A stretch of 64,000 nucleotides of DNA, from assembly GCF_020883495.1 (NCBI RefSeq), contig NZ_CP086610.1:3721501-3785500 (forward strand), written 5' to 3'. The notes below the pieces were generated by a model that worked only from the letters and a program-made list of their open reading frames with translations, was not told where the DNA came from and did not search any database. Position numbers and translations under genes: made by a program. The DNA comes from Shinella zoogloeoides. Its GTDB lineage: Bacteria > Pseudomonadota > Alphaproteobacteria > Rhizobiales > Rhizobiaceae. Within the stretch, counting starts at the first letter, position 1; every line of letters starts with the position of its first letter. This document shows positions 53,770 through 61,825 of this stretch, one piece after another.

Positions 53770-53798
53770 CAGCCTGAACTGAATGTCAATTGGCCCTA
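53770..53798. repeat. Half copy of a dispersed intergenic repeat
   Basis: 29 bases matching one arm of the palindrome at 30799-30851 in 25 positions. As there, the element begins exactly at a TAG stop codon, here that of the GT-C gene (minus strand, 53796-53798). No inverted partner is present nearby. Confidence 0.55.
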
Positions 53799-55628
53799 TT
53801 CCGGCCGCACCCGGTAAAGCCGCAGCGATGCGCTTTCCGTTCCGGCGATCGGCTCCAGATAGTCCGGCACCCTGCCCTTGAGAAGATCGGCATAGAGGCC
53901 GCCCGGTTCCGCCTTCGCAAGGTCGCGGGTCTGGGTGTCGTCCGGGCAAAAGGCGAGCAGCGTCACATGCGCCCCGCGCAGGAAGGCTTCGGCCTGCCGG
54001 GGATTGGAAAGGCCGATATGCAGCTCCGTCAGCATACCGCCCTGGTTGCGGTGGTAGGGCGCGGAAAGCACGCGATGGCCGGTATAGCGCAGGATCGGCG
54101 CGCCGAGATTGGAGGCTCCGGCGACGACGCCGGCGGGTTCGGCGGCCAGCGGCGCGATGGAGGCCTCGGCGGTGCAGGACAGACGCGGCGTCGGGGCGGC
54201 CGCCAGGCCGGCGGTCAGTTTCGCCTGCGAGCGGCCGGGCAGCATCGCGCCGGCCAGCGCCCAGGTTGCGGGCACGGAGGCGAGCGTCAGGGCGATGAAG
54301 GCGAGCCCCGTCCTGAGGTTCTTCGGGTCTGCATTGGAGGCCTTGCGCATATCCGCGATGGCAAGGCCGAGAGGCAGGGCGGAGAGCATGTTGGAGAAGA
54401 TCGCGCCGCGGATCTGGATGAGCGAGACGGCGAAGGCGACGGCAAGCAGGGCGAGGACGACGAGATGCGCTTCGGTCTTCTCTCCGCGCCGGATGCGCCA
54501 CAGGCAGACCAGCATGGCAAGAAGGCCGGGCGCGTAAAAACTGCCGACCGATCCCGGCTCCAGCCTGAACTGCGCCACGGCGGACTGCGCCTCGATGACG
54601 CCGGAAAGCCAGAAGGTCTTCAGCAGCGGATCGAGCGTGTCGAGCGGATTGGCAAGGCAGCCGGGGGCGATGACCAGCACCGCGCCGGCGATGACGACGC
54701 CCGCGCCGGCAAGGGCGGCAAGCCGGCCGCGCAAGGACCGGCCGCTCGCCAGCGAGGCGGTCAGGAACAGCGTGCCGCCGCCGAGCGTCGCCAGCGCGTA
54801 GAAGCCGTAGGAGAGGCTGTCGCAGGTCACCTGCGTATAGCGCGACGGCGCGACGGTGGCGAAGAAGGCGAGCGTGATCGTCAGCGCCAGCGAAAGGCCG
54901 AAGGCGGCCGCCGCCTCGCGGTAGGCCGGCCCTTGCCAGACCCAGCGCAGCGCGACGACGAGGCAGACCGCGCCGATCAGCGGCGTCGTCTCCGCGCCGA
55001 TGGCGATGGCAAGGCCCGAAAGCAGGCCGGCCACCGCATGGTCGCGCGCCCGCATTCCGGGGTCGAGCAGCATGGCGGCGATGCCGGCGACGAGCGCGAG
55101 CTGTACATTGTGGTGGTCGATGGAGCCGGGCTGGAAGCGGTTGAGCGCCACGACGAAGACGGAGGTCAGCACCAGCGTCGCATGCATTCCCATGGTGCCG
55201 CCGAGCCGGTAGGCCGCAAGCCCCATGCCGGCGAGCACCGGCACGACCAGCAGCGCCGGCCAGACCGCAAGCGCGATCGCCTCGGCGTGCCGCTGGTCCG
55301 CAAACAGCGAGAAGAAGCTGATGAGATTGGCGATGGGCAGGTCGACGAAGCGCGACCAGTGCATCAGCGTGCCGCCGTCGAGGCCGAGGCGGTATTGCGT
55401 CGTGTCGAACCAGCTCTGTCCGGCGAGAAGGTCGCGCACCACGACGAGCCGCATCGTGTCGTCATTGTCCGCTCCGACATAATCGGTGGCGAAGGGCAGC
55501 GAGATGGCGAGCACCAGCGCGATGGCGACGAGGCTGTAGAGGGCGAGCACGCCGGCCGTCAGTCCCTGGCGACGGGCCGGGGCCTTCGAAGGGGTGAGTG
55601 GCAGCGCCGCAGGCATGGATTTCGACAC
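53796..55628 (-). CDS. Polytopic GT-C superfamily glycosyltransferase-like membrane protein
   Basis: A 610-residue protein with about 11-13 transmembrane helices and a C-terminal periplasmic domain (about 480-610). The first large loop has the acidic D-N-D-D motif after V-G-A, and a later loop carries S-I-D-H-H-N-V-Q, resembling acidic and D-H-H motifs of STT3/PMT-type enzymes that use polyprenyl-phosphate sugars. The GTG at 55628 has GAAAGGG 6 bases upstream. It is divergent from a GT2/GtrA pair. I infer that it transfers a sugar from a lipid carrier to a cell-surface acceptor; donor and acceptor are unknown. Confidence 0.72.
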   Translation of the reverse strand: MSKSMPAALPLTPSKAPARRQGLTAGVLALYSLVAIALVLAISLPFATDYVGADNDDTMRLVVVRDLLAGQSWFDTTQYRLGLDGGTLMHWSRFVDLPIANLISFFSLFADQRHAEAIALAVWPALLVVPVLAGMGLAAYRLGGTMGMHATLVLTSVFVVALNRFQPGSIDHHNVQLALVAGIAAMLLDPGMRARDHAVAGLLSGLAIAIGAETTPLIGAVCLVVALRWVWQGPAYREAAAAFGLSLALTITLAFFATVAPSRYTQVTCDSLSYGFYALATLGGGTLFLTASLASGRSLRGRLAALAGAGVVIAGAVLVIAPGCLANPLDTLDPLLKTFWLSGVIEAQSAVAQFRLEPGSVGSFYAPGLLAMLVCLWRIRRGEKTEAHLVVLALLAVAFAVSLIQIRGAIFSNMLSALPLGLAIADMRKASNADPKNLRTGLAFIALTLASVPATWALAGAMLPGRSQAKLTAGLAAAPTPRLSCTAEASIAPLAAEPAGVVAGASNLGAPILRYTGHRVLSAPYHRNQGGMLTELHIGLSNPRQAEAFLRGAHVTLLAFCPDDTQTRDLAKAEPGGLYADLLKGRVPDYLEPIAGTESASLRLYRVRPE

Positions 55629-55741
55629 GAACAGCCCTTTCGTCCGCCGTTGGAAGCCAGCCGAAACCTAGCCTTAACCTTCTCAAGAAATAGTAAAACC
55701 GAAGGCCGCGCGAGGCGGCCCGCCTTCGGAGACCGCGCGTC

Positions 55742-56740
55742 ATGACGCAAGCCCTGCTGGAAGACCTGGATATCGCCGTGCTGCTGCCCTGCTACAACGA
55801 GGCGCAGACGATAGCCGACGTCGTGACCGGGTTCCGCGCCGCGCTGCCGACGGCCCGCATCTATGTCTACGACAACAACTCCACCGATACGACGGCGCTG
55901 CGTGCTGCGCTGGCCGGTGCGACGGTCGTGCGCGAGCGCCGCCAGGGCAAGGGCAATGTGGTGCGCCGCATGTTCTCCGATATCGAGGCGGATATCTACC
56001 TCATGGCCGATGGCGACGGCACCTATGCGGCCTCCGATGCGCCCGAACTCGTCCGCACGCTGATCACCGAGGGCGCCGACATGGTCGTCGGCACGCGGCG
56101 CGGCGTGCATGCCGATGCCGGCCGACAGGGCCACGCCTTCGGCAATCGCATCTTCAATGTGCTCTACCGCTCGCTCTTCGGCAGCGATTTCTCCGATATC
56201 TTTTCCGGCTACCGCGCCTTCTCGCGTCGGTTCGCCAAGAGCTTCCCGGCCGTTTCCGGCGGCTTCGAGATCGAGACGGAGATGTCGGTGCATGCCTCGC
56301 GGCTGCGCCTGCCGGTCGCCGAACTCGAACTCGACTACGGCCGCCGCCCGGAAGGCTCGCATTCCAAGCTCTCCACCTTCCGCGACGGCGGAAAGATCCT
56401 CTGGATGTTCGCCATGCTGATGAAGGAAACGCGCCCCTTCACCTTCTTCGGCGCGATCAGCGGCGGCTTCATGGGCCTCAGCCTCGTCTTCATGGCGCCT
56501 GTCCTCCTGGCCTATTTCCAGACCGGCCTCGTCGACCGGATGCCGACCTGGATCTTCTCGCTGGTGCTGATGATGATCTCCTTCCTCGTCTTCTCCGCCG
56601 GCATGATCCTCGATTCGCTGGCCCGCGCCCGCGCCGAGCAATTGCGCATCCATTATATGAACCTTCCCGCCGGCCATGCCGGCCACCGCCGCCCCGCGCA
56701 CGCCGCCGAGGATCTGTCGGCCCGCTCGCGCGCGGCATGA
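55742..56740 (+). CDS. GT2 family polyprenyl-phosphate glycosyltransferase (GtrB/DPM-like)
   Basis: 332 residues: a cytosolic GT-A domain with V-L-L-P-C-Y-N-E-A, D-N-N-S-T-D, the metal-binding M-A-D-G-D-G-T-Y and G-T-R-R-G, then two C-terminal transmembrane helices (about 236-262 and 272-296). This matches enzymes that load a sugar onto undecaprenyl phosphate. The stop overlaps the GtrA start by 4 bp (ATGA). It is divergent from the GT-C gene (113 bp). Confidence 0.9.
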   Translation: MTQALLEDLDIAVLLPCYNEAQTIADVVTGFRAALPTARIYVYDNNSTDTTALRAALAGATVVRERRQGKGNVVRRMFSDIEADIYLMADGDGTYAASDAPELVRTLITEGADMVVGTRRGVHADAGRQGHAFGNRIFNVLYRSLFGSDFSDIFSGYRAFSRRFAKSFPAVSGGFEIETEMSVHASRLRLPVAELELDYGRRPEGSHSKLSTFRDGGKILWMFAMLMKETRPFTFFGAISGGFMGLSLVFMAPVLLAYFQTGLVDRMPTWIFSLVLMMISFLVFSAGMILDSLARARAEQLRIHYMNLPAGHAGHRRPAHAAEDLSARSRAA

Positions 56741-57126
56741 GGCGCATCCTCCTCTTCGCGCTCGTCGGCGGTGCCGGCTTCCTCGTCGATGCCGGCGTGC
56801 TCGCCCTGCTTCTCCATGTCTCGCCGCTCGGCCCCTTCAGCGCGCGGATTGTCGCCATCGCAGCGGCCATGCTGGTCACCTTCTGGCTGAACCGCACCTT
56901 CACCTTCGGCCGCAGCGACCGGGGCCTTGCGGCGGAGGGCACGCGCTATGGCGGCGTCGGCGTCAGCGCCGCGCTCCTCAACTATGCGGTCTACTCGGCC
57001 ATCCTGCTGGTTTTCCCGGCCGTATGGCCGGTCCTTGCCGTCGCCATCGCGTCCCTTGCGGCGATGGTCTGGTCGTTCCTGGGCTATTCCCGTTTCGTCT
57101 TCGGCGCGTCCGCCTCCTCGAAGTGA
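56737..57126 (+). CDS. GtrA family membrane protein (flippase candidate)
   Basis: 129 residues with four transmembrane helices and the GtrA signatures F-A-L-V-G-G-A-G-F-L-V-D and F-W-L-N-R-T-F-T-F near the middle, W-S-F-L-G-Y-S-R-F-V-F at the end. GtrA proteins are proposed to flip polyprenyl-linked sugars across the inner membrane. It is translationally coupled to the GT2 gene. The last 43 bases overlap the convergent XRE regulator gene. Confidence 0.9.
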   Translation: MRRILLFALVGGAGFLVDAGVLALLLHVSPLGPFSARIVAIAAAMLVTFWLNRTFTFGRSDRGLAAEGTRYGGVGVSAALLNYAVYSAILLVFPAVWPVLAVAIASLAAMVWSFLGYSRFVFGASASSK

Positions 57127-57884
57127 GCCCGCGTTCCGGCATCGGCCGGGAAGAAGCTTTCGATCAGCACGCCCTGCACCAGCGCGTCCTGCGCAGAGCC
57201 GAAGGAGGTGAGCGTGGTGATCCAGTTGAAGCGCTTCGCGCCGATCTTCATCTCGATGGGCAGGATCGGCAGCCGGTCGCCCTGCGGGAAGGCCGCGAGC
57301 GCGGCCTTGATGTCCTCCGTCGCCGCCAGCCGCTCGATGCGCTTCAAAAGCGGGCTGCGTGGCCCCTGGAGCCAGGCCTCGGCGCGGATGCGATGCACGA
57401 GGTCGGCGGCCGATTGCGCCCAGTTGACGACGATGGAGCGCAGGGGCGTCGGGCCGAGATAGGCGTCGAGGAAATTGTCACCCGGCGCAACCGCGATGCC
57501 CGCCATGCCAGCCAGGCTTAGAAAGGCCTGGTTTGCCGTCAGCACATTGTATTCGTGGTCGAAGACGACGCCCGGATAGGGATCGTGGCGGGCGAGGATC
57601 AGGCCGATGGCCTCGGCCACCGCCGGCGGGAAGGCCGAAAGGCCGGCGGCGGGCGCGGTTGCGAAACGCGGGCGAAAACCGGCGGCGGAAAAGAGCAGGC
57701 CCTGGTCGCGTGCCGGAATGTCCAGCACGGCGGAGAGCCGCAGGATCATGCCCTCGGAAGGGCGTGAGCGGCCCGTCTCCAGAAAGGAGAGGTGCCGGGC
57801 GGAGATGCCCGCCTCGCTCGCCAGCTCCAACTGGCTGAGACGCCGGTGGCTGCGCCATTCCTTGAGATGTTCGCCGAATTCCAT
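57084..57884 (-). CDS. XRE family regulator with MmyB-like ligand domain
   Basis: 266 residues: an N-terminal HTH_31/XRE domain (F-G-E-H-L-K-E-W-R-S-H-R-R-L-S-Q-L-E-L-A, G-I-S-A-R-H-L-S-F-L-E-T-G-R-S-R-P-S) and a C-terminal MmyB-like domain (about 100-266, with N-A-Q-S-A-A-D-L-V-H-R-I-R). MmyB-type regulators bind small hydrophobic ligands such as fatty acids and usually control the neighbouring divergent gene. The ATG at 57884 follows AGGAGG. It is divergent from a four-helix membrane protein, with a palindrome between. Its 3' end overlaps gtrA by 43 bp. Confidence 0.88.
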   Translation of the reverse strand: MEFGEHLKEWRSHRRLSQLELASEAGISARHLSFLETGRSRPSEGMILRLSAVLDIPARDQGLLFSAAGFRPRFATAPAAGLSAFPPAVAEAIGLILARHDPYPGVVFDHEYNVLTANQAFLSLAGMAGIAVAPGDNFLDAYLGPTPLRSIVVNWAQSAADLVHRIRAEAWLQGPRSPLLKRIERLAATEDIKAALAAFPQGDRLPILPIEMKIGAKRFNWITTLTSFGSAQDALVQGVLIESFFPADAGTRAHFEEADAPKTKRE

Positions 57885-57937
57885 ATCCGCCTCCTTGCGC
57901 GTCCGCCGCAATAGACAGGAGCGGCGGCGGATTTTCC

Positions 57938-57954
57938 ATTACCTCCAAGGTAAT
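57938..57954. promoter_or_regulatory. Operator-like palindrome between XRE and membrane protein genes
   Basis: ATTACCT-N3-AGGTAAT, perfect 7-bp arms, lies midway between the divergent XRE regulator (start 57884) and membrane protein (start 58012). It is a good candidate binding site for the regulator. Confidence 0.6.
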
Positions 57955-58011
57955 TGGTTTGCCTCCCTCGCCGCGGCAGGTTGGCCCCATCGACAACGAA
58001 AGGAGCCAACC

Positions 58012-58422
58012 ATGTTCGCAGCCCTCAACCGTAATCTTCTGAAGTCCGTCATGCTTGCCGACGGCGTCTTCTCCCTCGTCGCGGGCATCGCCCTCTTCGC
58101 CTTCGCCGGTCCGATAAGCGGTCTCGTCGGCCCGCATGCGACGCCTGCCATCCTCGCCGGCCTTGCCGCCTTCTTCCTCCTGTGGGGCGCGTTCCATCTC
58201 GCCGTCGGCCGGCAGGAGCGGCCTTCGCCCGCCGCGGTGCGCGTCGCCATCGCGGGGGATGCGCTCTGGGTGATCGGCAGCGTCGCCGTTCTCTTTCTTG
58301 CCCGCGGCGGGCTGACGCTGGCGGGCATCGGCCTCATCGCGCTTGCGGCTGTCGCGGTCGCCGATATCCTGCTCCTCAAGCAGATCGGCCTCGGCCGCCA
58401 GCAGCGCGCCGCCATCGCCTGA
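58012..58422 (+). CDS. Four-helix membrane protein, hypothetical
   Basis: A 136-residue hydrophobic protein with four predicted helices (about 15-35, 44-64, 77-98, 102-122) and little else. AAAGGAG precedes the ATG. I do not recognise a family with a known role. Its placement opposite an MmyB-type XRE regulator with a shared palindrome suggests it is that regulator's target and inducible by a small ligand. Confidence 0.7.
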   Translation: MFAALNRNLLKSVMLADGVFSLVAGIALFAFAGPISGLVGPHATPAILAGLAAFFLLWGAFHLAVGRQERPSPAAVRVAIAGDALWVIGSVAVLFLARGGLTLAGIGLIALAAVAVADILLLKQIGLGRQQRAAIA

Positions 58423-58442
58423 GCGGCCGCGCCATTCGCCCC

Positions 58443-58477
58443 GCCATTCGCCCCTGTCAGCCACGAGGGCGAATGGC
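58443..58477. terminator. Hairpin after the four-helix membrane protein gene
   Basis: Perfect 11-bp arms GCCATTCGCCC (58443-58453) and GGGCGAATGGC (58467-58477) enclose 13 bases. A direct copy of the left arm lies immediately upstream (58431-58440). There is no T-run, so termination is uncertain. Confidence 0.4.
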
Positions 58478-58558
58478 TGTCTCCTACCCCGCGAGGGAGA
58501 TTCCCCTTCCGGCAAAAATGCACTACCGTCGCGCCGAACGAGAAATGGGGAGCCTTTC

Positions 58559-59584
58559 ATGCGCGTTATCTTTTCCGAGGACCACAAGCTCAGGAACGCC
58601 CGCAGCGAGCTTTACGGCGGCGAGCTGGTGCCGCCCTTCGAGGCGCCGTTCCGGGCGGAATGGATTCTGGCGGCGGTCAAGGACGCCGGTTTCGGCGACG
58701 TCGCCGCGCCCGATCATTACGGCCTCGAAACCGCGCTGAAAGTGCATGACGCCGGCTATCTTTCCTTCCTCGAAACGGCCTGGGACCAGTGGAAGGCCGC
58801 AGGCTACAACGGCGAGGCCATCGCCACGTCCTTCCCCGTGCGCCGCACCTCACCGCGCATTCCCACCCAGATCGACGGCCTGCTCGGCTACTACTGCAAC
58901 GCCGCCGAAACGGCGATCTCGCCCGGCACCTGGGAGGCGGCGCTGTCCTCCATGCGCACGGTGCTGACGGCCACCGATATCGTTGCGGGCGGGGCGAAGG
59001 CCGCCTTCGCGCTCTGCCGTCCGCCGGGCCACCATGCCGGCATCGACAGCTTCGGCGGCTACTGCTTCATCAACAACGCCGCCGTTGCCGCCCAGCGCTT
59101 CCTCGACAAGGGCGCGAAGAAGGTCGCCGTCCTCGACGTCGACTTCCACCATGGCAACGGCACGCAGGATATCTTCTACGAGCGTGGCGACGTCTATTTC
59201 GCCTCGCTGCACGGCGACCCGGCCGAAGCCTTCCCGCATTTCCTCGGCTATGCGGAGGAGACGGGCAAGGGCGCGGGCGCGGGCACCACGCAGAACTATC
59301 CCATGTCGCCCGGAACGCCCTATTCCGTCTGGGAGGCGGCGCTGCTCGACGCGCTGAAGCGCATTTCCGCCTTCGGCGCGGAGGCCATCGTGCTCTCGCT
59401 CGGCGTCGATACGTTCGAAAAGGACCCGATCTCCTTCTTCAAGCTCACCTCGCCGGATTACATCACCATGGGCCGGGCGGTCGCGGCGAGCGGCCTTCCC
59501 GTGCTCGTCGTCATGGAAGGCGGTTACGGCGTGCCGGAAATCGGCCTCAACGTCGCCAACACACTGAAGGGCATTGCGGGCTGA
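58559..59584 (+). CDS. Histone deacetylase-superfamily hydrolase (acetylpolyamine amidohydrolase-like)
   Basis: A 341-residue zinc hydrolase. C-R-P-P-G-H-H-A-G carries the tandem catalytic His; D-V-D-F-H-H-G-N-G-T-Q gives the Asp/His zinc ligands, and a further Asp is in S-L-G-V-D-T-F-E-K-D-P. E-G-G-Y-G-V closes the active site. The overall sequence matches bacterial acetylpolyamine amidohydrolases (AphA) rather than AcuC. GGGGAG precedes the ATG at 58559. It probably deacetylates acetylputrescine, acetylcadaverine or similar. It is monocistronic or followed by the EamA exporter after 98 bp. Confidence 0.9.
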   Translation: MRVIFSEDHKLRNARSELYGGELVPPFEAPFRAEWILAAVKDAGFGDVAAPDHYGLETALKVHDAGYLSFLETAWDQWKAAGYNGEAIATSFPVRRTSPRIPTQIDGLLGYYCNAAETAISPGTWEAALSSMRTVLTATDIVAGGAKAAFALCRPPGHHAGIDSFGGYCFINNAAVAAQRFLDKGAKKVAVLDVDFHHGNGTQDIFYERGDVYFASLHGDPAEAFPHFLGYAEETGKGAGAGTTQNYPMSPGTPYSVWEAALLDALKRISAFGAEAIVLSLGVDTFEKDPISFFKLTSPDYITMGRAVAASGLPVLVVMEGGYGVPEIGLNVANTLKGIAG

Positions 59585-59682
59585 CCCGGGTCCAGCATCA
59601 ATTTCATTGAAGCAAGGCGTCACGATTATCCATTTGCCGGGTGGCTGACCCTCCTCTAGGACTGGGCGCCGGAGGAGGCCCC

Positions 59683-60558
59683 ATGGCAGAACAACAGGTT
59701 TTATCGCAGCAGAACAATGCGGGTCTCGCCTCCGGCGTCCTGCTCTGCTTCGCCTCCATGTCGTGCATCCAGTTCGGCGCGGCCTTCTCCGCGACGGCCA
59801 TCGATGCCTACGGTCCTTCGACCACGACCTTCCTGCGCCTCGTCATGGCGGCGGCGGTGCTGGCGCTGATCGTGCGCCCGCCCATGCGCTCCTACAGCCG
59901 TGAACAGTGGAAGAGCGCTCTCCAGCTCGGCGCGACCATGGCGGCGATGACGCTGTTCTTCTTCGCTGCTATCGACCGTATTCCGCTCGGCCTTGCCGTG
60001 GCGATCGAGTTCCTCGGGCCGCTCGCCGTCGCCACCTTCTCGCTCGGCGGCGGGTGGAGGCTGGTCTGGCCGCTGGCGGCCTTCGCCGGCGTCGCGCTGC
60101 TTTCCCATGACGGGAAGGGCTGGATCGGCGATCCGGTCGGGGTGCTCTTCGCCTGCGGTTCCGGCGTCGGCTGGGGCGCCTACATCGTCCTCATGAAGAA
60201 GGCCGGCAAGGCTTTCCGCGGCCTCGAGGGCCTTTCCATGTCGCTGATCGTGGCGGCCGTCGTGGCCATACCCTTCGGCCTGCCGCGCGCGCACGAGGCG
60301 ATGAACCCGGAGGGGCTGGCCATGATGCTGGGCCTTGCCCTGCTGGTGCCGCTGCTGCCCTATGCGCTGGAGATGACGGCGCTGCGCCGCATGCCCATGT
60401 CGGCCTTCGGCATCCTGATGAGCCTGGAGCCGGCGCTCGGCGCGCTGGCCGGCTTCCTCGTGCTGAGCCAGCCGATGACGCCGCTGCAGATGCTCGGCAC
60501 GGCGCTGGTGGTCGCGGCGAGCGCCGGCGTCACGACCAGCGGAAAGGGCGATGGCTAG
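59683..60558 (+). CDS. EamA family exporter (RhtA-like)
   Basis: A 291-residue ten-helix drug/metabolite transporter with two EamA repeats. I-P-L-G-L-A-V-A-I-E-F-L-G-P-L and the second-half L-P-Y-A-L-E-M-T-A-L-R-R-M...F-G-I-L-M-S-L-E-P-A are signatures of the RhtA threonine/homoserine exporter group. GGAGGAGG precedes the ATG at 59683. The real substrate is uncertain. Confidence 0.87.
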   Translation: MAEQQVLSQQNNAGLASGVLLCFASMSCIQFGAAFSATAIDAYGPSTTTFLRLVMAAAVLALIVRPPMRSYSREQWKSALQLGATMAAMTLFFFAAIDRIPLGLAVAIEFLGPLAVATFSLGGGWRLVWPLAAFAGVALLSHDGKGWIGDPVGVLFACGSGVGWGAYIVLMKKAGKAFRGLEGLSMSLIVAAVVAIPFGLPRAHEAMNPEGLAMMLGLALLVPLLPYALEMTALRRMPMSAFGILMSLEPALGALAGFLVLSQPMTPLQMLGTALVVAASAGVTTSGKGDG

Positions 60559-60635
60559 CAAAGAGCGGCCCCTTTCATGTTCCTGCCGCAATCGCTAGGT
60601 TGAAGCAGAAGCATCGATATTTCCGGGGACCATCC

Positions 60636-61298
60636 ATGTACAAGAAAGCCGTGATCGTCGCGTTAGCCGCGACCTATCTCTCCGCCTGCACGACGACCGA
60701 TCCCTATACGGGCGAGCAGAAGGTCTCCAACACGGCCGGCGGCGCGGCCATCGGCGCGGGCGTGGGTGCCGTCGCCGGTCTGCTGATCGGCAACAATCCG
60801 GTCCAGCGCCGCAATGCGGCCCTCATCGGCGCCGGTGTCGGCGCGCTCGCCGGCGGCGCGGTCGGCAACTACATGGACAGGCAGGAAGCGGAACTGCGCG
60901 CGCAGCTTCAGGGCACCGGCATCTCGGTCACCCGCGACGGCGACCGCATCATCCTCAACATGCCCTCGAACGTCACCTTCGCGACGGGCGACGACCGGGT
61001 CAGCCCGGACTTCTACCCGACGCTCGATTCCGTCGCCATCGTGCTGCGCAAGTTCGACCGCACGCTGATCGACGTGGACGGCCATACCGATTCGGTCGGC
61101 AACGCCGCCTTCAACCAGGATCTGTCCGAGCGCCGCGCCAATTCGGTCGCCAACCATCTCGCCTCGCGCGGGATCGACCAGCGCCGCATGTCCACCATGG
61201 GCTATGGCCTGGAGCGTCCCATCGCCTCCAACGCGACGGAATCCGGCCGCGCGCAGAACCGCCGCGTCGAAATCGCGATCTCGCCGCTCAGGCAGTGA
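60636..61298 (+). CDS. OmpA family outer-membrane lipoprotein (YiaD/Pal-like)
   Basis: 220 residues: signal peptide with lipobox L-S-A-C (lipidated C18), a Gly/Ala-rich glycine-zipper region (about 34-80, G-G-A-A-I-G-A-G-V-G-A-V-A-G), and a C-terminal OmpA-like peptidoglycan-binding domain (about 105-220) with D-V-D-G-H-T-D-S-V-G and L-S-E-R-R-A-N-S-V. It probably tethers the outer membrane to peptidoglycan. The start at 60636 (M-Y-K-K-A-V) gives the clean signal peptide. It is convergent with the globin gene. Confidence 0.92.
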   Translation: MYKKAVIVALAATYLSACTTTDPYTGEQKVSNTAGGAAIGAGVGAVAGLLIGNNPVQRRNAALIGAGVGALAGGAVGNYMDRQEAELRAQLQGTGISVTRDGDRIILNMPSNVTFATGDDRVSPDFYPTLDSVAIVLRKFDRTLIDVDGHTDSVGNAAFNQDLSERRANSVANHLASRGIDQRRMSTMGYGLERPIASNATESGRAQNRRVEIAISPLRQ

Positions 61299-61305
61299 TT
61301 GCCGC

Positions 61306-61767
61306 TCACGCGCGGTTTTTCATCGGGTCGTCGTCGGCCGGGTTGTAGAAGAGCGAGAGCACCAGGCTCTTCGCGATCCGCTCGGCCGTCGCCATGAACC
61401 ACGCCTTCGCCTCCGGCGAGGGCGCGATATCGTCCAGCGTGGCGGAGAAGAGGCCGAGCCAGGTCTCGAAAAGCGGCGGGCTGATGCCCTGAACGCCCTG
61501 ATGCGCCATGACGGGCTTGCCGCCATAGCCGCCGTCCTTGAAGGCGACGGCGGACCAGAAGCGCTTCATCGTCTCCATATGCTCCGGCCAGCGGCCCTGT
61601 AGCCGGCCGTCGAAGACCGGGCCGAGCTCCGGATGCGCCCGCACGCGGCCGTAGAAGGTTTCCACCAGCAGCGGAATGAAATCGGCGGTGATGCCGATGG
61701 CGTGCATCTCCGCTTCCGCGCGGACGCGGATGGCGGCGAAATGGGAGAGGCGGTCGGGTTCGGTCAT
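61306..61767 (-). CDS. Group III truncated hemoglobin
   Basis: A 153-residue haem protein with the 2-on-2 globin fold. The proximal His is in P-V-M-A-H-Q-G-V, with the following W-L-G-L-F (Trp at G8) typical of group III (P-type) truncated globins. Upstream, V-E-T-F-Y-G-R-V-R-A-H-P-E-L-G-P-V-F (helix B Tyr/Phe) and F-W-S-A-V are also conserved. Likely roles are NO or oxygen handling; in rhizobia such globins are often near respiratory or stress genes, but no denitrification genes are nearby here. Confidence 0.9.
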   Translation of the reverse strand: MTEPDRLSHFAAIRVRAEAEMHAIGITADFIPLLVETFYGRVRAHPELGPVFDGRLQGRWPEHMETMKRFWSAVAFKDGGYGGKPVMAHQGVQGISPPLFETWLGLFSATLDDIAPSPEAKAWFMATAERIAKSLVLSLFYNPADDDPMKNRA

Positions 61768-61825
61768 GGCGCAAGGATAGGGCCGCCGCGCCGCGCCGGC
61801 AATCCGGCCGAACGTCGCAGGCAGC

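Noticed and set aside
52309..54501. 730-residue minus-strand frame spanning xseA and the GT-C gene
   Set aside because: It lies out of frame with two genes that have clear family motifs; the composition is Arg/Ala/Pro-rich noise.
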